Part shown: positions 1 through 10,946 of the stretch, piece after piece
Layout of the letters: the number at the start of each line of letters is the position of its first letter
How positions within the stretch are numbered: the stretch's first letter is position 1
Assembly: GCA_015680685.1 (NCBI GenBank)
Contig: MNCI01005623.1
Span: forward strand, 1,155,441-1,219,440
Direction: 5' to 3'
Length of the DNA: 64,000 nt
From: Gnetum montanum
Taxonomy: Eukaryota; Streptophyta; Gnetopsida; Gnetales; Gnetaceae
The notes under the pieces: generated by a model
What the model was told of the DNA's origin: nothing
What the model saw: the letters and a program-made list of their open reading frames with translations, nothing else
Databases searched by the model: none
Position numbers and translations under genes: made by a program

Positions 1-185
1 AGAAATAAATAAATACACAAATAAATGAAGAAGTATGAATGATGTTGCAAAACAAAACAAGGAGTTAAAGAAATTTGTAAAACAAAAAATGTGTAAAACA
101 AAAACTTAAAAAGAAACTGAGGGCCTTGATTGATCAGCATAGGTGGCCATCTCCCCCATGACTAAGTTGAAAGGCGGAGATTCGA
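1..185 (-). other. 3' non-coding module of A1
   Basis: Reverse complement matches A4 from about 43,880: a pyrimidine-rich lead-in, the G-run motif TCATGGGGGAG (151-161), then T-rich DNA with a GTTTTACAC-like stretch. In A4 this follows integrase; here it follows the post-protease linker, which marks the pol deletion. No coding signal is seen. Confidence 0.65.
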
Positions 186-199
186 AATAATGAGCGAAG

Positions 200-469
200 T
201 CATCCTCTCTCCGATGTGTTATGTGCATTAACCATTCTAGTTTCGTGGTAAGGTTTGGTTAGTTGCACATTGACTAGTAATTCTTTATTAGAGTGCTTGT
301 TTGATGTTTTTAGGAATTTCCAGCTTCCCCCTATTGATTTTTTTAGGTTAAGGGTTGGAAGTTGGTGACACTCTTGCTCTAATGCATCTATGCTCTTGAC
401 GTGGACGCAAGTTGTTCTCCCAGTTAGTTCCATGCATGTTGGTGAGTTGCTCTCTTTATTAGTTGTCAA
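200..469 (-). pseudogene. post-protease linker of the Athila-like polyprotein (A1)
   Basis: Open for 89 codons on the minus strand. It is not a recognised domain. It aligns with the stretch after protease in A4 (about 40,870-41,000), sharing a short C-M-E-L block, so it is the protease-RT spacer of the polyprotein and not a separate gene. Its left end runs into the deletion junction. The 'start' methionine is an internal residue. Confidence 0.55.
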
Positions 470-559
470 CCACTAGGTGTTCTCTTATTGTGTGGTTGCT
501 ACATATAGGCATTTTTGTATGTTGATTTCTTGGACCCATTAGTTGCATGCAGGTAATGT

Positions 560-1035
560 TGAACATTCCTGTACACCATCACACTATGTATCATTATATG
601 TGATGCATGGAACCTTCTTCTTCTCGATCTTCCCACAAGTGTTTTCCTTAGATATTTCTAGGGAAAGATCATGGATTCCTAGGCATGCATTCATAGTACT
701 TAAAAATGCCCTTCCCATTATTATTGGGAAGTCCCCTTTGTCATTATTAACTTGTATCACTAGGAAATCAGCTGGGTATGACCACCCACACATAGTGGTA
801 ATGATGTCCTCCACCAGTCCCAAGGGAATAGTGATGGACTGGTTAGCCAGCTCTAAGTGAATATTTCTCTTATTTAGTGGGGTAGGTTCCAGGATTTATA
901 CATCTCTCGTGATATTAAGTTGACTCCAGAACCTGAGTCTAGAAGAGCTTTACAAGGTTCATTCCCAGCGACTTGGAGATAAATTAAAGGACTTCCAAGA
1001 TTAGAGAATTTCCTAGGAAGATGGCCCTCTTTAAT
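560..1035 (-). pseudogene. retropepsin-type aspartic protease, A1
   Basis: Aspartic protease domain of the gag-pol polyprotein, which cleaves the polyprotein during particle maturation. The catalytic motif reads LLDSGSG, with D-S-G encoded by minus-strand 939-931, and a downstream hydrophobic block ends in PIIMGRAFLS, the usual flap and second core of plant gypsy proteases. This is the only Athila-like copy here with an intact D-S-G; A2 reads DVG and A4 reads NLG. It is followed by the linker rather than RT, so it could not have acted within a complete polyprotein. Confidence 0.75.
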
Positions 1036-1039
1036 CTAG

Positions 1040-3393
1040 TCAGTGATTGTATGTGTTAACATAACCATGTGTGTTGAGCTCTTTTTTTGGTTTGAAGGGA
1101 GCTCTAAAGCCTTATTTGACGAAGAAGTGCTTAGAGGCTCAACCGCTTGTGGTTGTGAGAGCTTGTTTGGACTGTTGGTTCTAAAGAAGGGTCTTCTCTT
1201 TGTGCGGTTGTTAGAAGCAGCAGTGGGTTGAAGGTTTATAGCTCTCGTAGCATTGCGTTGCTTCTATTGAGTGGGGAGTTCCCCTTGCATTGCTGGAGCG
1301 GGTGGTAACAGAGCTATCGGTGTGAGAGTTGTGGATGGATTTGGAGGATGGTATGCATGTAGTGTGTCTCCTCTAGGAGAAGGAGTCCTATAATACTCCT
1401 GAGCTTGGTAGTGATGTTGTGAAGTCATGTGACCAGCAGAGTCATGTGGAGAGATTGATTACTGCATGTAGTAGCCATATGGATCCAATTTCCGGTAAGG
1501 GTATTGTTGCCTTGGCGGTGGCATCCCCCATGACTATGGGTATTGCCATTGCTGGTGTTGCTCAATAGGTTGTGGCTGAGTTCCACTTGGATAATACGCT
1601 AATGGTTGGTGGAACTACCTTGGGTTACCTTGGGGATAAGGTAATTGTTGGGGTGCTTGCCGTTTGTTAAGTCATGGGTTAAGTGCATACACCCCAGACT
1701 CTTGCAGATGTGAGATTATTGGGCAACATCCCTTAAGATGGTCATACTGGCATATCTCACATCCATCATCATTTTCTGTATCAGAATCCAAAACCTCTTT
1801 GATGATAGCCATTTTACCCTTACCTTTGTTACGTGCATGGTCCAAATCCCTCTTTTTCTTTTTATCATAGTCACTACCTCACTCCTTAGACTCCTCTACG
1901 ATTTTGAGAACGGTTTCAAATCTGTTATCTAAGGAGTCCCACATTTGATCTACTTTCATTGACACTTTTGTTGTTAATTTTTGGAGCGGCAAGGTTTTCC
2001 TATTCACCAACTCTTCGAGTAGTGACTCTTCCTCCTCCTCACAGAATCTTACTCCCCTTTTTCAGAGGGAAGGATCGCAGTTGTACTCTTCTGCACTTTC
2101 TCTCTTACGTAGCTCTCCTTATTCCTTAGCTCTTTACTCCAACAATTTGTGAACCTGATGGGACCTAAGCTATGATAATCTCCCTTGGGCATACGTTCCA
2201 AGGGTTCTTCTAGTTTCATGCCTAAGTCTATCTACGAGATGACGTAGTTGATCCTGCTATGAGTAATCATGGCCTAGGCAACAATGTAACAATGCATAGT
2301 ATCGGCCCATGGTAGCATCCAAGGGTTCATGAATTCCCTAATTCCATCCTTGGATTTTCTTTCATAGGTTGGACACTCGGGAGTATGTTTGATACTTATC
2401 GTTAAATAGTTCTAGGATCGTTCTCCACCTTCGAATGGATTCCAGTTCTAAGGACTAGTACCCACTTTCTGCTTCTTTTATAAGTGTCCTTGGGAACAAC
2501 TTTAATTTTTGCCACTTGTTCTCTATGTTTTGCAAGGCACATGCATCATGAAATGGCTGTAAGTGGTTGTAAGGATCAGTGTTGTATCCCCCCTCAAATT
2601 GTGAGATATTATTCATGTCTAATCTCTTGATCCTGCTATCTTTCTGGTGTCTTGTAGGAATTCTAATAGCCTCTGTGATGTCTAACATGCTTCAGGTTGC
2701 AAGTAGGGGTTCTTCGTGGTCATTTCTCTCATAGAATCTGTGATGTCTACGTGGTTCCCTACTTTCCCTTCTTCCATGCCTTGATTCTCTAGAGTGCCCT
2801 TGTCCTTGCTCTCGACTCTTTGGTCGAGGTTTCTCACTCTGTTTACCTTTATCCTCATGGTTAGGTTCCTTATGACTATGTCTTGATACTAAAGGAGAGG
2901 GTGAATGTGATGATGAAAGTGAAGAAGAAGGAGAACCATTGCCATGATGATGCTTCCTACCTTCTCTTCGGTGGTCCCAGCCCCAATCATGATGACGATC
3001 AGAATGCTCACCCTTATCATGTGTTCATGTTCCCTCGTTGAACACTTGATGTTCATGGAAATTAGAACCAGGGTTGTTAATCATGGAGTGAAGGTTCTGA
3101 TACACTACCTCCTCACCATCGTTAGGAAGGGAAACATCGTCTTGTGGAGAACCTATTGAAATAGGTTCACCACCCTCAATTTCACTTAAGATGGGTGGAG
3201 CGTTATGGGGTCCTTTGCCCTTCAAACATGTATGATATCTCTCCCGTTGCAAGTCCCTTTGATGTTGCGCTTCTATGGGATGGTAATCCCTTGTATCATA
3301 TTCACATGCAATGTACACTGCATACCCTAACGGTTTGTTTAAGCGTCCCAACGATGTGAATGATCTCCTATGTTCTATGTAGTGCACAAACAA
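1040..3393 (-). pseudogene. gag: gag, A1
   Basis: Decayed capsid/nucleocapsid gene. A segment at 2455-2688 (minus) aligns with A4 gag around 38,600-38,800 (shared blocks DACALQNIENKW and LKLFPRTLIKE). A segment at 3025-3393 aligns with the A4 N-terminal part through DTRDYHP. Between them lies a charged, Arg/Ser/His-rich linker (2700-2950), and toward protease a Pro/Tyr/Gln-rich tail. The start codon is lost. The frame is broken several times. Open stretches on the plus strand here are shadows. Confidence 0.7.
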
Positions 3394-3398
3394 CTAGG

Positions 3399-3416
3399 TC
3401 CCCAGCAATGACACCA
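3399..3416 (-). other. primer binding site, A1 (tRNA-Asp type)
   Basis: Minus-strand TGGTGTCATTGCTGGGGA lies directly inside the LTR end. It matches the complement of a plant tRNA-Asp 3' end at 14 of 18 positions, and all four mismatches are transitions, as expected for deaminated DNA. Position and orientation fix the element's direction. Confidence 0.7.
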
Positions 3417-3417
3417 A

Positions 3418-4215
3418 TGATGAGTGGCAAGGTACCCCTACACTCAACCATACGAATATGAGCGTCTCACATGTGATTTGGTCAAAATCCAAGGACTAAG
3501 TGCTTACGTGCCCTAATGGAACACTTAAGGTTAATCAATCGTTGTCCTCCCAAACTTACTTGTATTGTCATGATTGTATGGTTAAGTAAGTTTGAGGTAT
3601 GTGATTTTTATATTTATCTTTTTAATGCCTATGCTAGTAGGGAAAGGTGAAGAGAATTGAATAACTAATTTCCATTAACTATGCACTAACTAAGTTCTAA
3701 GTATCCTAGCATTAGTATCCGTTCCCACTTTCCATTCACACCCTGAACCAGTGCAACATTACGGGGATTACCAAATGTTATTCGTTACTGGGTTACCAAG
3801 CATTACACACGTGCTCGAAGCGGTTGTACTGAATGCACTTAACTAGGAGAGTCAAGGGTTGAGAGAGATTAATTATCTAGGAAAGAAATTAAAAATTTAA
3901 CAATAATTAATTCTTATTTATCTTAGTCCACATGCTGCAAGGTTTATCAGAAAGTTCATCTTTATTGCTGTACACAAATGTGTACTTAGGTACAATTTGC
4001 TCAAATAAAGATTTGTTCACTTTAAAACTCCTACTTAGGTACAATTATTCCAACTCTGGAATGGTGAAAATGCTATAGTTTGGCTAAGGGACTAACTCTA
4101 GATGATTGAACAAGGGAAAGCTGCCTCTTACTTATAGACATGATGGCAGGCCACGATATCACATACGCAATATCGCAAGACCCGATGTGATATCGCGGCT
4201 CATTAAAAGGTGTTC
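3418..4215 (-). repeat. 5' LTR of A1
   Basis: Read on the minus strand, the LTR ends in CACTCATCA next to the PBS, exactly as in A4 and A5. A cluster of GATATC dyads (about 4149-4200) sits upstream of a TATA-like TCTATAAG, as in the A5 LTRs. The outer (5') boundary is approximate because the other LTR is outside the window. Confidence 0.65.
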
Positions 4216-4392
4216 AAGGAAAATTTGGATGGATTTACACAAATAAGAAATGTACAATATCATATTTATTCCATCCCTAGTGATACCATTCTAAACAAGG
4301 GATCACACTAAATGCAACTAAATTAATAAATAAAATTACAAATCCAAGTAGAGAAGTTGCTTGCAAATGGCTTCATGAAGAAATCCATTTTA

Positions 4393-4629
4393 CCTTATGT
4401 AGTTCCAATAGTGTTTATGCCAATGGAGAAGCACAAAAGTGGAAAAGGTAATGTGGTGGCTAGTACAGTAATGCTTGTTCCCAAGGAGCACCACAAAAGT
4501 GGAAAAGCTAATATAGGGGTTGATGCATTATCTAGAATGCATGTGGTAAAATTCAACATACCTCATGTGGAAGGCATATATGATTTTACTGATTTTCCTA
4601 AACATGATGATGAATTTCTTGAAGTGTAG
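4393..4629 (+). pseudogene. pol: RNase H C-terminal tail of chromovirus pol (D), with internal duplication
   Basis: The translation contains HKSGKANIGVDALSRM, matching the conserved end of gypsy RNase H, where a lysine/glycine turn is followed by V-x-D-A-L-S-R. A second, upstream version of the block (KHKSGKGNVVA) precedes it at a 60-bp offset: CACAAAAGTGGAAAA occurs at about 4431 and 4491. This is a local tandem duplication. The region downstream (4630-5230) is low-complexity, Asp/Asn-rich and without a recognised domain. Confidence 0.55.
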
Positions 4630-5234
4630 AATGCATTCGATTAAAAACTCCTATGTGTGATCTTGAAGCTTCAATCTTTGATAAGACTGGACAACCACAT
4701 GTTAGAGATTAAGTTAAACCAAAGAAAAATGGGAGAAGCCATGACGAGGTAAGTGAGTCTAAGCTTTATCTTGCAGATGGTAGTAGTATCTCTTATGTTG
4801 AAGCTAGTATGATGGATGCTAGTTCATTACTTCAACTTGGTAGTGGCTTGCTCCATTATGATGATGAGAATCATGATCATTTTGGTGATTGTGATGAATT
4901 TGTGAGTTATGTTGTGAATGATGGAAGTAATGTAAATTTTGATGCCATTATTAGTAGAAGCAAGAATAATAATGATAATGTGTTTGAATTTGTATTAGAT
5001 TATGGTGCCTATGGTAGTAGTCAATAGTAGGTCATTATTGATGTTAATGTGGACATTGATAGTAATGAATTTGATTACTTTGGCTATGAAATGAATGAGC
5101 AACATGAATATAATCTATCTTGTGGTTTTGCTAGTGGTGAAAGAATGAATGAGAGACTTACAAATAATAAGGAGAAGAATGATAAAGGGAGAGTTCTCAA
5201 GAAAAATTAGGATAAAGGAAAGAGGAATTTTTCT
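4630..5234 (+). other. Asp/Asn/Ser-rich stretch between RNase H tail and integrase end (D)
   Basis: Repeated GATGAT/AATGAT codons give an acidic, low-complexity translation (open at 4809-5027). No zinc-binding HHCC or catalytic D,D,E integrase core can be found, so most of integrase is deleted or unrecognisable. Confidence 0.4.
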
Positions 5235-5441
5235 ATTAATGACTTGGTTTGAGTGTACTTGAAGAAGAAGAGATTAAGAGGTGTTAACTTCTTCATGTTG
5301 AAAGACAAGAAGATGTGGCCTTTCCAAATTAAGGATAAGATTAATGACAATGCTTTTGAGATTGATTTAACAAATGATGTTGATATGTATTTTGTGTTTA
5401 ATGTTGTAGATTTTATGCATTATCATGGACTGGTTGATTAA
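5235..5441 (+). pseudogene. pol: integrase C-terminal domain (GPY/F module) of element D
   Basis: The translation carries YLKKKRLRG, LKDKKMWPFQI and INDNAFEIDL in order, matching the end of chromovirus integrase: a basic strand, then the GPY/F module, then the N-A-Y/F-x-I-x-L strand. The usual glycine of GPY/F is tryptophan here. A stop precedes the segment, in the codon after D-L-V. The catalytic core is missing upstream. Confidence 0.6.
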
Positions 5442-5539
5442 AAAACCATATAGGATAGCATTGGTTATTTGAAGGGGACTATTGATCAATCCAAGCCTTC
5501 AATGGAGAGGAAGGCAATAGTACTTAAGTATAGGGAAGA

Positions 5540-5660
5540 TTCAAGCATGTAGGGAATGAAGAGGCATGGGTACTTAATTCATTGGAAGGATCAATCTATA
5601 GATGATGTTATATGGGTCCATGAAATCAAACTTCAAGCATGGGGGATCACTTCTACCCTT
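5540..5660 (+). pseudogene. pol: chromodomain of element D
   Basis: After a stop, one frame reads HGYLIHWKDQSIDDVIWVHE. The pattern Y-L-x-x-W-K-x(n)-W-x-x-E is the core of the chromodomain that targets chromovirus integrase to marked chromatin. It is about 40 residues long and lies 100 bp after the GPY/F module, the normal order. The first aromatic-cage strand is poorly preserved. Confidence 0.6.
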
Positions 5661-5698
5661 GTTTACATGAGTTCAATTTTTGAAAGTTGAAAGATCTA

Positions 5699-6490
5699 GT
5701 GTAGGGACACCTCTTTTGATTTTCTTTCTTCTACCTACAAGTGGTTTTATAGGTTTAGAATGCTGAAAAGATGTGTCAGAGATTCAAGAAATGTCTTGGT
5801 AGAAGGAAAAGTCTTTCTAGGAGACATTTATGAAGTGCAAGAGATGTTTATCTAGAAGTAGAGACATCTTTGCTAAACCTAATATGTCTCAGATGAGATG
5901 TCTTTGCAATAGTAGACACATCTCCAAAATAATAGAGACATCTTTCAAAGATTAAGACATCTCTCTTGTAAGTTTGTTTTTGGAGAAAGATGTCTAGTCT
6001 AAGCTAGAGTTGAGTTGTATAGCTAGGGAAACTTTCAAAATCGCCCATCCAAAATTCAGAATTAGCCCACACAATGGAAAAAAGGATGGAAACAACTTGA
6101 GATCCTCAAGTTAATTTGGAAAAAGGTTTATAGATTTATTTTCTTCTAATTCTAATAAATATTAATGTTATTTCATGTTTTGTATAAGCATCAAGTGAGT
6201 TGATGAAGGATGTGATAACTGTTCTAGGAGCACATATGAAGAGTACATGAGTATGTATGGAGCTTTTGGTCAATTATGTGTGTTTTGGCATGATGTCTCT
6301 TGTGTACCTATGTATTTGGATCTTAGTCCTTGGATGTGGGACAAATCTCATTTGGTTGTATCTTGCATTAAGAATAACCATTGTGTGGTTGTAGACCCTC
6401 ATTCTCTATAGCATCATTTGAGTGTTTTTGGATATTTTCTAAGTTGTGAAATCCTATTATAATCTTCATTTCAATAATTAAAAATAGCTA
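5699..6490 (+). repeat. LTR-like region of element D with AGACATCT cluster
   Basis: Begins TGTAGGGACACC shortly after the chromodomain. Between 5850 and 6000 the octamer AGACATCT or its reverse complement AGATGTCT occurs at least five times. The 3' limit is uncertain because no second LTR is present; the A2 integrase fragment starts near 6500. Confidence 0.45.
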
Positions 6491-6509
6491 GTTTTCTTGT
6501 TTTCTAGCA

Positions 6510-7200
6510 TATTTTTTAACTTTACATAATGTCTAGATTTAGTGGGATTGAAAGCTATTTTATATTAGAGTGAATTTGCTCCAAGTACTCCATTCTTTTC
6601 TATATTTAGTAATTATATGCATTAGCATTCTAGTTATCTTTTGATTGGTAACTTTAGCTTGTTCATTAGCTTGGGGATGATGTGGTGTAATCAACTTATG
6701 TTTTACCCCTAAGCAATACATCAATTACTTAAAAGTTAGTCATGTAAAGTGAGTCCCATTATTAAATATAAGTGCACAAGGAACATTAAACTTATTTACT
6801 ACATGTTTCTCAAAAAATCTGGTAGCAATTATTATAGTAAAATTAGTTACTATAGTTTCTTTGACTCACTTTATACAATAATCCATTATGATAATAATGT
6901 ATTATTTATCATTCAAAGAGGGGGTGATAGAATCTATAAAGTTAATTTTATAAATATTGAAAGGCTCCAATGGCTACATCCACTATTATGATCCTACCAT
7001 CATTACATTGGTACCATTTGTAGGATTTTTGCAAAGTGATGTGCATTACGGAAGAGAGTTGGTCAGAAATAGTTAACCATGAGAATCTTGATGGCCATTC
7101 TTCTACCCACATAATGGTGACCACATGGTCCTTCATGTGCATCTTGCAAAACTCTTGATTCTTCTCTAATACACACTAGAGCATTCAACTGTGAGCATAG
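6510..7200 (-). pseudogene. pol: integrase, A2 (truncated)
   Basis: Reading the minus strand from 7150: a zinc-binding block with H-E-G-P-C-G-x-H, then K-I-L-M-V-N-Y-F, then the core with D-Y-C-I-K-W and F-N-N-G-T-H-F, then H-P-Q-A-N-E-Q. The second catalytic aspartate is asparagine (FNNG). The frame shifts at least twice, and the gene stops near 6520, just after the block equal to A4 TRTISEYRKD. The open stretch at 6948-7142 is in the wrong frame for most of its length. Confidence 0.65.
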
Positions 7201-7459
7201 ATTTTATTAAGGTTTCTCTCTATCTTTATGAAGTGTTTGACTTGATATAGAAATTGATATGTTTTATGTTTTTTCCAAATACTAGAGATCTTTTTCTCCT
7301 TCAAAGAAATGGGATGATCAAAAAACTATAAGTGATTGCTAATGAGGAAACCAATGTAGTCTTGGCAAATAGAGGTTTATTTGGAAATTAATCTGATAAA
7401 AACTCTTTGTAAATCTTGTTACCTTATCTTAGTATTAAGAAATGATCTACAAAAACATT

Positions 7460-7800
7460 CTCAGATCCCTTTTGTCTATTATTATGATGTTTAACTCTTG
7501 AAAGATCACTAGCCATCAAATTATTCATTACTAGCTTATTCATCACGAACAAGATTATACTATGATCAATATGCATAAAGATAAGATATCCAAGTCCCAA
7601 AACTTTTTAGGAGCATAGACAACCATCATTAATTTTTTCTTTGTTATGATGTAGTTTAGTTATTCACTTTCAATCCTTCTACTTACATAGTGAATATATT
7701 ATGAATGTTTTTAATCACCCATATATATGAACATGGCTTTCAAAGCATAGTTAGATGCATCTATCATGACATGAAATGGCCTAGACTAATCAAGTTCTTA
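7460..7800 (-). pseudogene. pol: RNase H, A2
   Basis: The minus-strand translation contains PFHVMIDASNYALKA, equal to A4 PFHIMMDASNYALGV, the first conserved strand and catalytic aspartate of retroelement RNase H. It is followed by a degenerate E-K-K-L block. Several stops are present. The segment lies between integrase and the SINE at 7891. Confidence 0.6.
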
Positions 7801-7890
7801 TGAAATTGAAACTAAAAGTTTTACTTATATCCACTAAGATCACTTGGATCTATTAGAATAGTTTCAAAATTTCTATTATGGAACTTTTTA

Positions 7891-7983
7891 TTTTTAATTT
7901 ATAACTCAATGCTACTTGGTAGAATTGAACCTATGATCAAGGGTTACTAGGCCAAGATCCTTATCTTTAGGTTAACACCTCAT
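7891..7983 (-). mobile_element. tRNA-derived SINE, copy 1
   Basis: Minus-strand sequence of about 93 bp with a tRNA-like head: GTGTTAACC followed by AAGATAAGG (decayed A box region), then ATAGGTTCAATTCT (B box), then a 3' part GCATTGAGTTATAAATT and an A/T tail. Related copies are at 34,123 and 57,147. It lies within A2 pol, between RT and RNase H. Confidence 0.6.
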
Positions 7984-8169
7984 TGTAGAATTAGGGTCTC
8001 TATAAGCTTTTATTTGAGAAATCTAAATACCTTCTCATAATAATTATCAAGAAAAAGGGTGCATCGCTATTTGTAAGATCAAATAATAGTTTGGAAAGCT
8101 TGGAAGAATTCTCAATAAAGTATTGATAGTATTAAATATGTCAATAGTTCTTTATGAAATTCCGTAGAT

Positions 8170-8850
8170 TACCTTAATTTATTCAAGATCCACTTTAATT
8201 CTTTACTCTAAAATCCTATGTTCCAAAATGATGCCTTCATGAATCATGACATGGCTCTTCTTGAAGTTCAACTTAAGGTTCATCTTAACATAGCTCTTTA
8301 ATACTTATTCTAGTTGGTTCAAGACTTCTTCAAAGTTAGATCCATAAGGAAAGAAGTCATTAATGAAGAACTCAATACCATTCCCAATATATCTTTGGAA
8401 GATGCTTAAGACCATGAACCAAAAAGTAGTTTTTGTATTACATAAGCCTAATGACATCTTCTTGTATGTAAAAGTCCTTGAGAAAATTATGAATATTATC
8501 TTTAATTGATTGTCTTGTGCAATTTGTATTTGGATATATTCACTAAAGAAATTTAAAAATCTTTAATACTTAGGGCTTGCAATGGTGTCTAATTCTTGAT
8601 TAACAAATGATAATGGGAAGTGATCCTTAAATTTTATCATATTTAATAGTCTAAAATCAATGTAGATTCATCATTGATCATATTTATTTAATACAATCAC
8701 TAGTGGGCTTACCCACTCATTATCTACAACAAGGAAAATGAATCTAACTATTAATAGTTTTTTAGCACAATCTCTCACTTGATGACCTACTTTAGATTTT
8801 TCTCTGATCTATTGTAGGTGCTTAGGCTTCATTGAAGGATCAGTGTACAT
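8170..8850 (-). pseudogene. pol: reverse transcriptase, A2
   Basis: The minus-strand translation shows S-E-W-V-S-P-L-V-I-V, D-F-R-L-L-N, K-D-H-F-P-L and then F-I-N-D-F where a functional copy has F-x-D-D-F; the first catalytic aspartate is asparagine. Downstream comes L-N-F-K-K-S-H and then E-G-I-I-L. The parts match A4 RT block for block. At least five stops and frameshifts are present. Confidence 0.65.
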
Positions 8851-9344
8851 GCAATGTTAGAATATAGGTAAATTAATTTCAATGATTTCATTGTAGGATC
8901 ATGAAAATATTATGGATCATCTATTCACAAATTTCAAGAGCTCTTTTTTCTATTCCTTCATTATATCTACATTAATTACTACCAATTTTTTTATTTTCAA
9001 GAAAAAATATATTCTAATAACTCTAGTAATTATGTTTTTAGCTTAATAGATTGCAACACAAGGTCATTTGGAATTTATAGCTCTTCCTATTTAGTATCTT
9101 CTTGTTGTTCTACATGTTCTTCTTAGGAGAGTTACTGCTTCATGTCCTTCATCTAATCTAGCTTTTCAACATATGATTTTGTAAGTGCTTTTGATGATTT
9201 CATGCACATCATATAATTGTAGCTTTCACTTGCCATTACCCAATTGGTGCCTCTTGAATTTGTAATTGCTACATATAGGCACCTTTGATAATCCACTTAT
9301 TATTCACATGATCAACATGTTATGATAATTATCTATTTAATTAT

Positions 9345-9840
9345 CTATATTTTTTGCATGTAGTGACACCTTACATTATTATACACCATGTTTAAAACTT
9401 TCTTCTTCTTGATTTTCTCATGCTTATTTAGCTTGGAAATATAAAAGGATATGTCTTTAATCCCTAGCTTGACATCAACAGTGCTTAAGCAAGCTCTATT
9501 CATAATAATGAGTAACTTTCCCCTTCTAGTTATCAACATGAATCATAAGAAAATCAGTAGGATATGATCAGCCACTAATGGTGGTTACACTATCCTCCAA
9601 CAATCCCAAGGAAATAATGATGGATTGGTTTGCAAGCTCAAGTTTGGTGTTGTACTTTTTGAGTGATGGTAGGTTTTAGGCTTTGTACATTTTCTATGAG
9701 ATCAATTTCATCCTAAAACCTACATCTAGTAAAATTGTGCATTGTGCATTTCCTATAATCTGCAAATAAATGAAAAGGCTTTCTTGATCAGTTCATTTCC
9801 TATGAAGATTACCCATTTCTATCCAATCAGGTATAGCATT
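9345..9840 (-). pseudogene. aspartic protease, A2
   Basis: Catalytic site LLDVGF (D-V-G at minus 9726-9718) and the core LLIIMNRACLSTVD, aligned with A4 DFPIIMGGACLSIVD. The serine/threonine of D-S/T-G is valine, and glycine of the second core is asparagine. Stops interrupt the domain. The stretch from 9840 to 9955 is the start of the gag tail, cut by element B. Confidence 0.65.
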
Positions 9841-9955
9841 GGTTAACATGACAATTTCGAAATTATTACTTTTTTTTAAAGATAAGTCTTACAACATATG
9901 GAAGGCATCTAGTATGGGGTCCATAGCCATAGATGCTTGCATAATCTTAGGTGAA

Positions 9956-9960
9956 CTAGC
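9956..9960. repeat. target site duplication of element B, left copy (CTAGC)
   Basis: CTAGC here is identical to 28,479-28,483, exactly outside the two LTRs of B. A 5-bp duplication is the normal gypsy integrase footprint. Removing B and one copy rejoins A2 so that it aligns with A1 around 1170-1200. Confidence 0.85.
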
Positions 9961-10587
9961 TAAAACACCCAGAAAAAATGTGGGGTCATTCTTGCTTCAC
10001 CAGGCCTTGCAACTCGCACGACACTACGACAGTTCTTCGGGAGGAGAACATTCTAAGTTCAGGTTGGCCAGTTCGGTAAATTTTCTACTTTGGGCGTGGA
10101 CAGGCTCTATGTCATCCTGCCTATCCACCAAAGTAGCCTGCCTAGCTGATAGCCTACTCAGAGATGCTGTGCCAAGTTGGTAGCAGCATTCTGGATGCGC
10201 AAAAAATAGTTTGACAAGTTTTCTAAGTCATGAAGTTTGCCACGCTACACTACACCTCGCTATGTAGCATAGCAAGCTTCAGAAGGTGATTGTAGAATGG
10301 AGCGCTACGCTATGCTATGCCATGTGACGTAGCGTAGCATGGCAATAGCTCCACAGCCAGTCCCCACACCCAGCCCCAAGTCCTTCAGCAATGCCCCTTT
10401 CTATAAGGAAGTTGTGGACCATGTCTGCTACTACCCTATGCTGAGCTACAAGGTGCAACAAGGCGTAGCAATCCTGCAGAAGGGATAGAAGGTAGCTCGA
10501 AGGACAGAAATAGTAGAGTTCGCGAGACATGCATCGTAGGAAGCAAAGTTGGTAAATCGACAAAGCTTTCACAACTAAGGCTAGTTG

Positions 10588-10620
10588 CTATGCTATGCTA
10601 TGCTACATAGCATAGCATAG
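10588..10620. repeat. perfect 14-bp-stem inverted repeat in LTR B
   Basis: CTATGCTATGCTAT, a GCTAC loop, then its exact complement. It is built from the GCTATGC heptamer iterated in this LTR. The 3' LTR counterpart near 27,440 keeps the arms less perfectly. It could form a hairpin in RNA or act as a protein-binding dyad. Confidence 0.7.
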
Positions 10621-10938
10621 TGTAGCAAGCATGCATCACAAATGTGGTAGAACGAATGACAAGATGCTACGCCAAGCATGCTACTTTACGAAACATAGCA
10701 AGGGATGTGGGTGGTTGTGTGACATCAATGCACTTCACCTAATTAGATCATTAGCATACGTCTCCAGATGCTGATTGTGCAATTAAGGCATGGTAGGCTT
10801 GTAGTTATGGCATGACAGGTTTGCATTACAACGACCTTGTAGGTCCAATGATCATACATGGCACGTGTGGTGCCAACAAGTCAACATGGGCCCAAGATCT
10901 GTGGCCTCCAAATTGCCCCTTTTGTGTACCCTTGGCCC

Positions 10939-10946
10939 TATAAATA
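10939..10946 (+). promoter_or_regulatory. TATA box of LTR B
   Basis: CCCTATAAATACC, conserved in the 3' LTR at 27,787-27,794. This is probably the core promoter for the genomic RNA, so U3 is about 1 kb. Confidence 0.65.

Larger units (their letters stand above)
1..4215 (-). mobile_element. Athila-like LTR retrotransposon copy A1, truncated by window edge
   Basis: Minus-strand Ty3/gypsy copy read right to left: 5' LTR, primer binding site, gag, protease, a post-protease linker, then directly the non-coding DNA that follows integrase in the complete copy A4. RT, RNase H and integrase are missing. The join lies near 185, where a block holding CAACTTAGTCATGGGGGAG (also just after integrase in A4) follows the linker. 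The 3' end lies outside the window. Athila-like is inferred from the tRNA-Asp-type PBS, the protease and gag similarity to A4, and A4's RT and chromodomain-less integrase. Confidence 0.8.
4340..6500 (+). mobile_element. chromovirus (Ty3/gypsy) 3' remnant, element D
   Basis: Plus-strand fragment in the order RNase H tail, linker, integrase C-terminus, chromodomain, LTR. The integrase core is deleted and the 5' half of the element is absent. A chromodomain after integrase separates it from the chromodomain-less Athila-like copies either side. It lies between A1 and the truncated integrase end of A2. No target duplication was found. Confidence 0.65.
6500..9955 (-). mobile_element. Athila-like copy A2, 3' part (protease to integrase)
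   Basis: Minus-strand remnant in the order (right to left) protease, RT, RNase H, integrase, truncated at about 6500 inside integrase. The right edge is the CTAGC target site of element B. The same gene resumes at 28,484 on the other side of B. Its pol is far more decayed than that of A4: RT, RNase H and integrase have many stops and lost catalytic residues. Confidence 0.75.
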
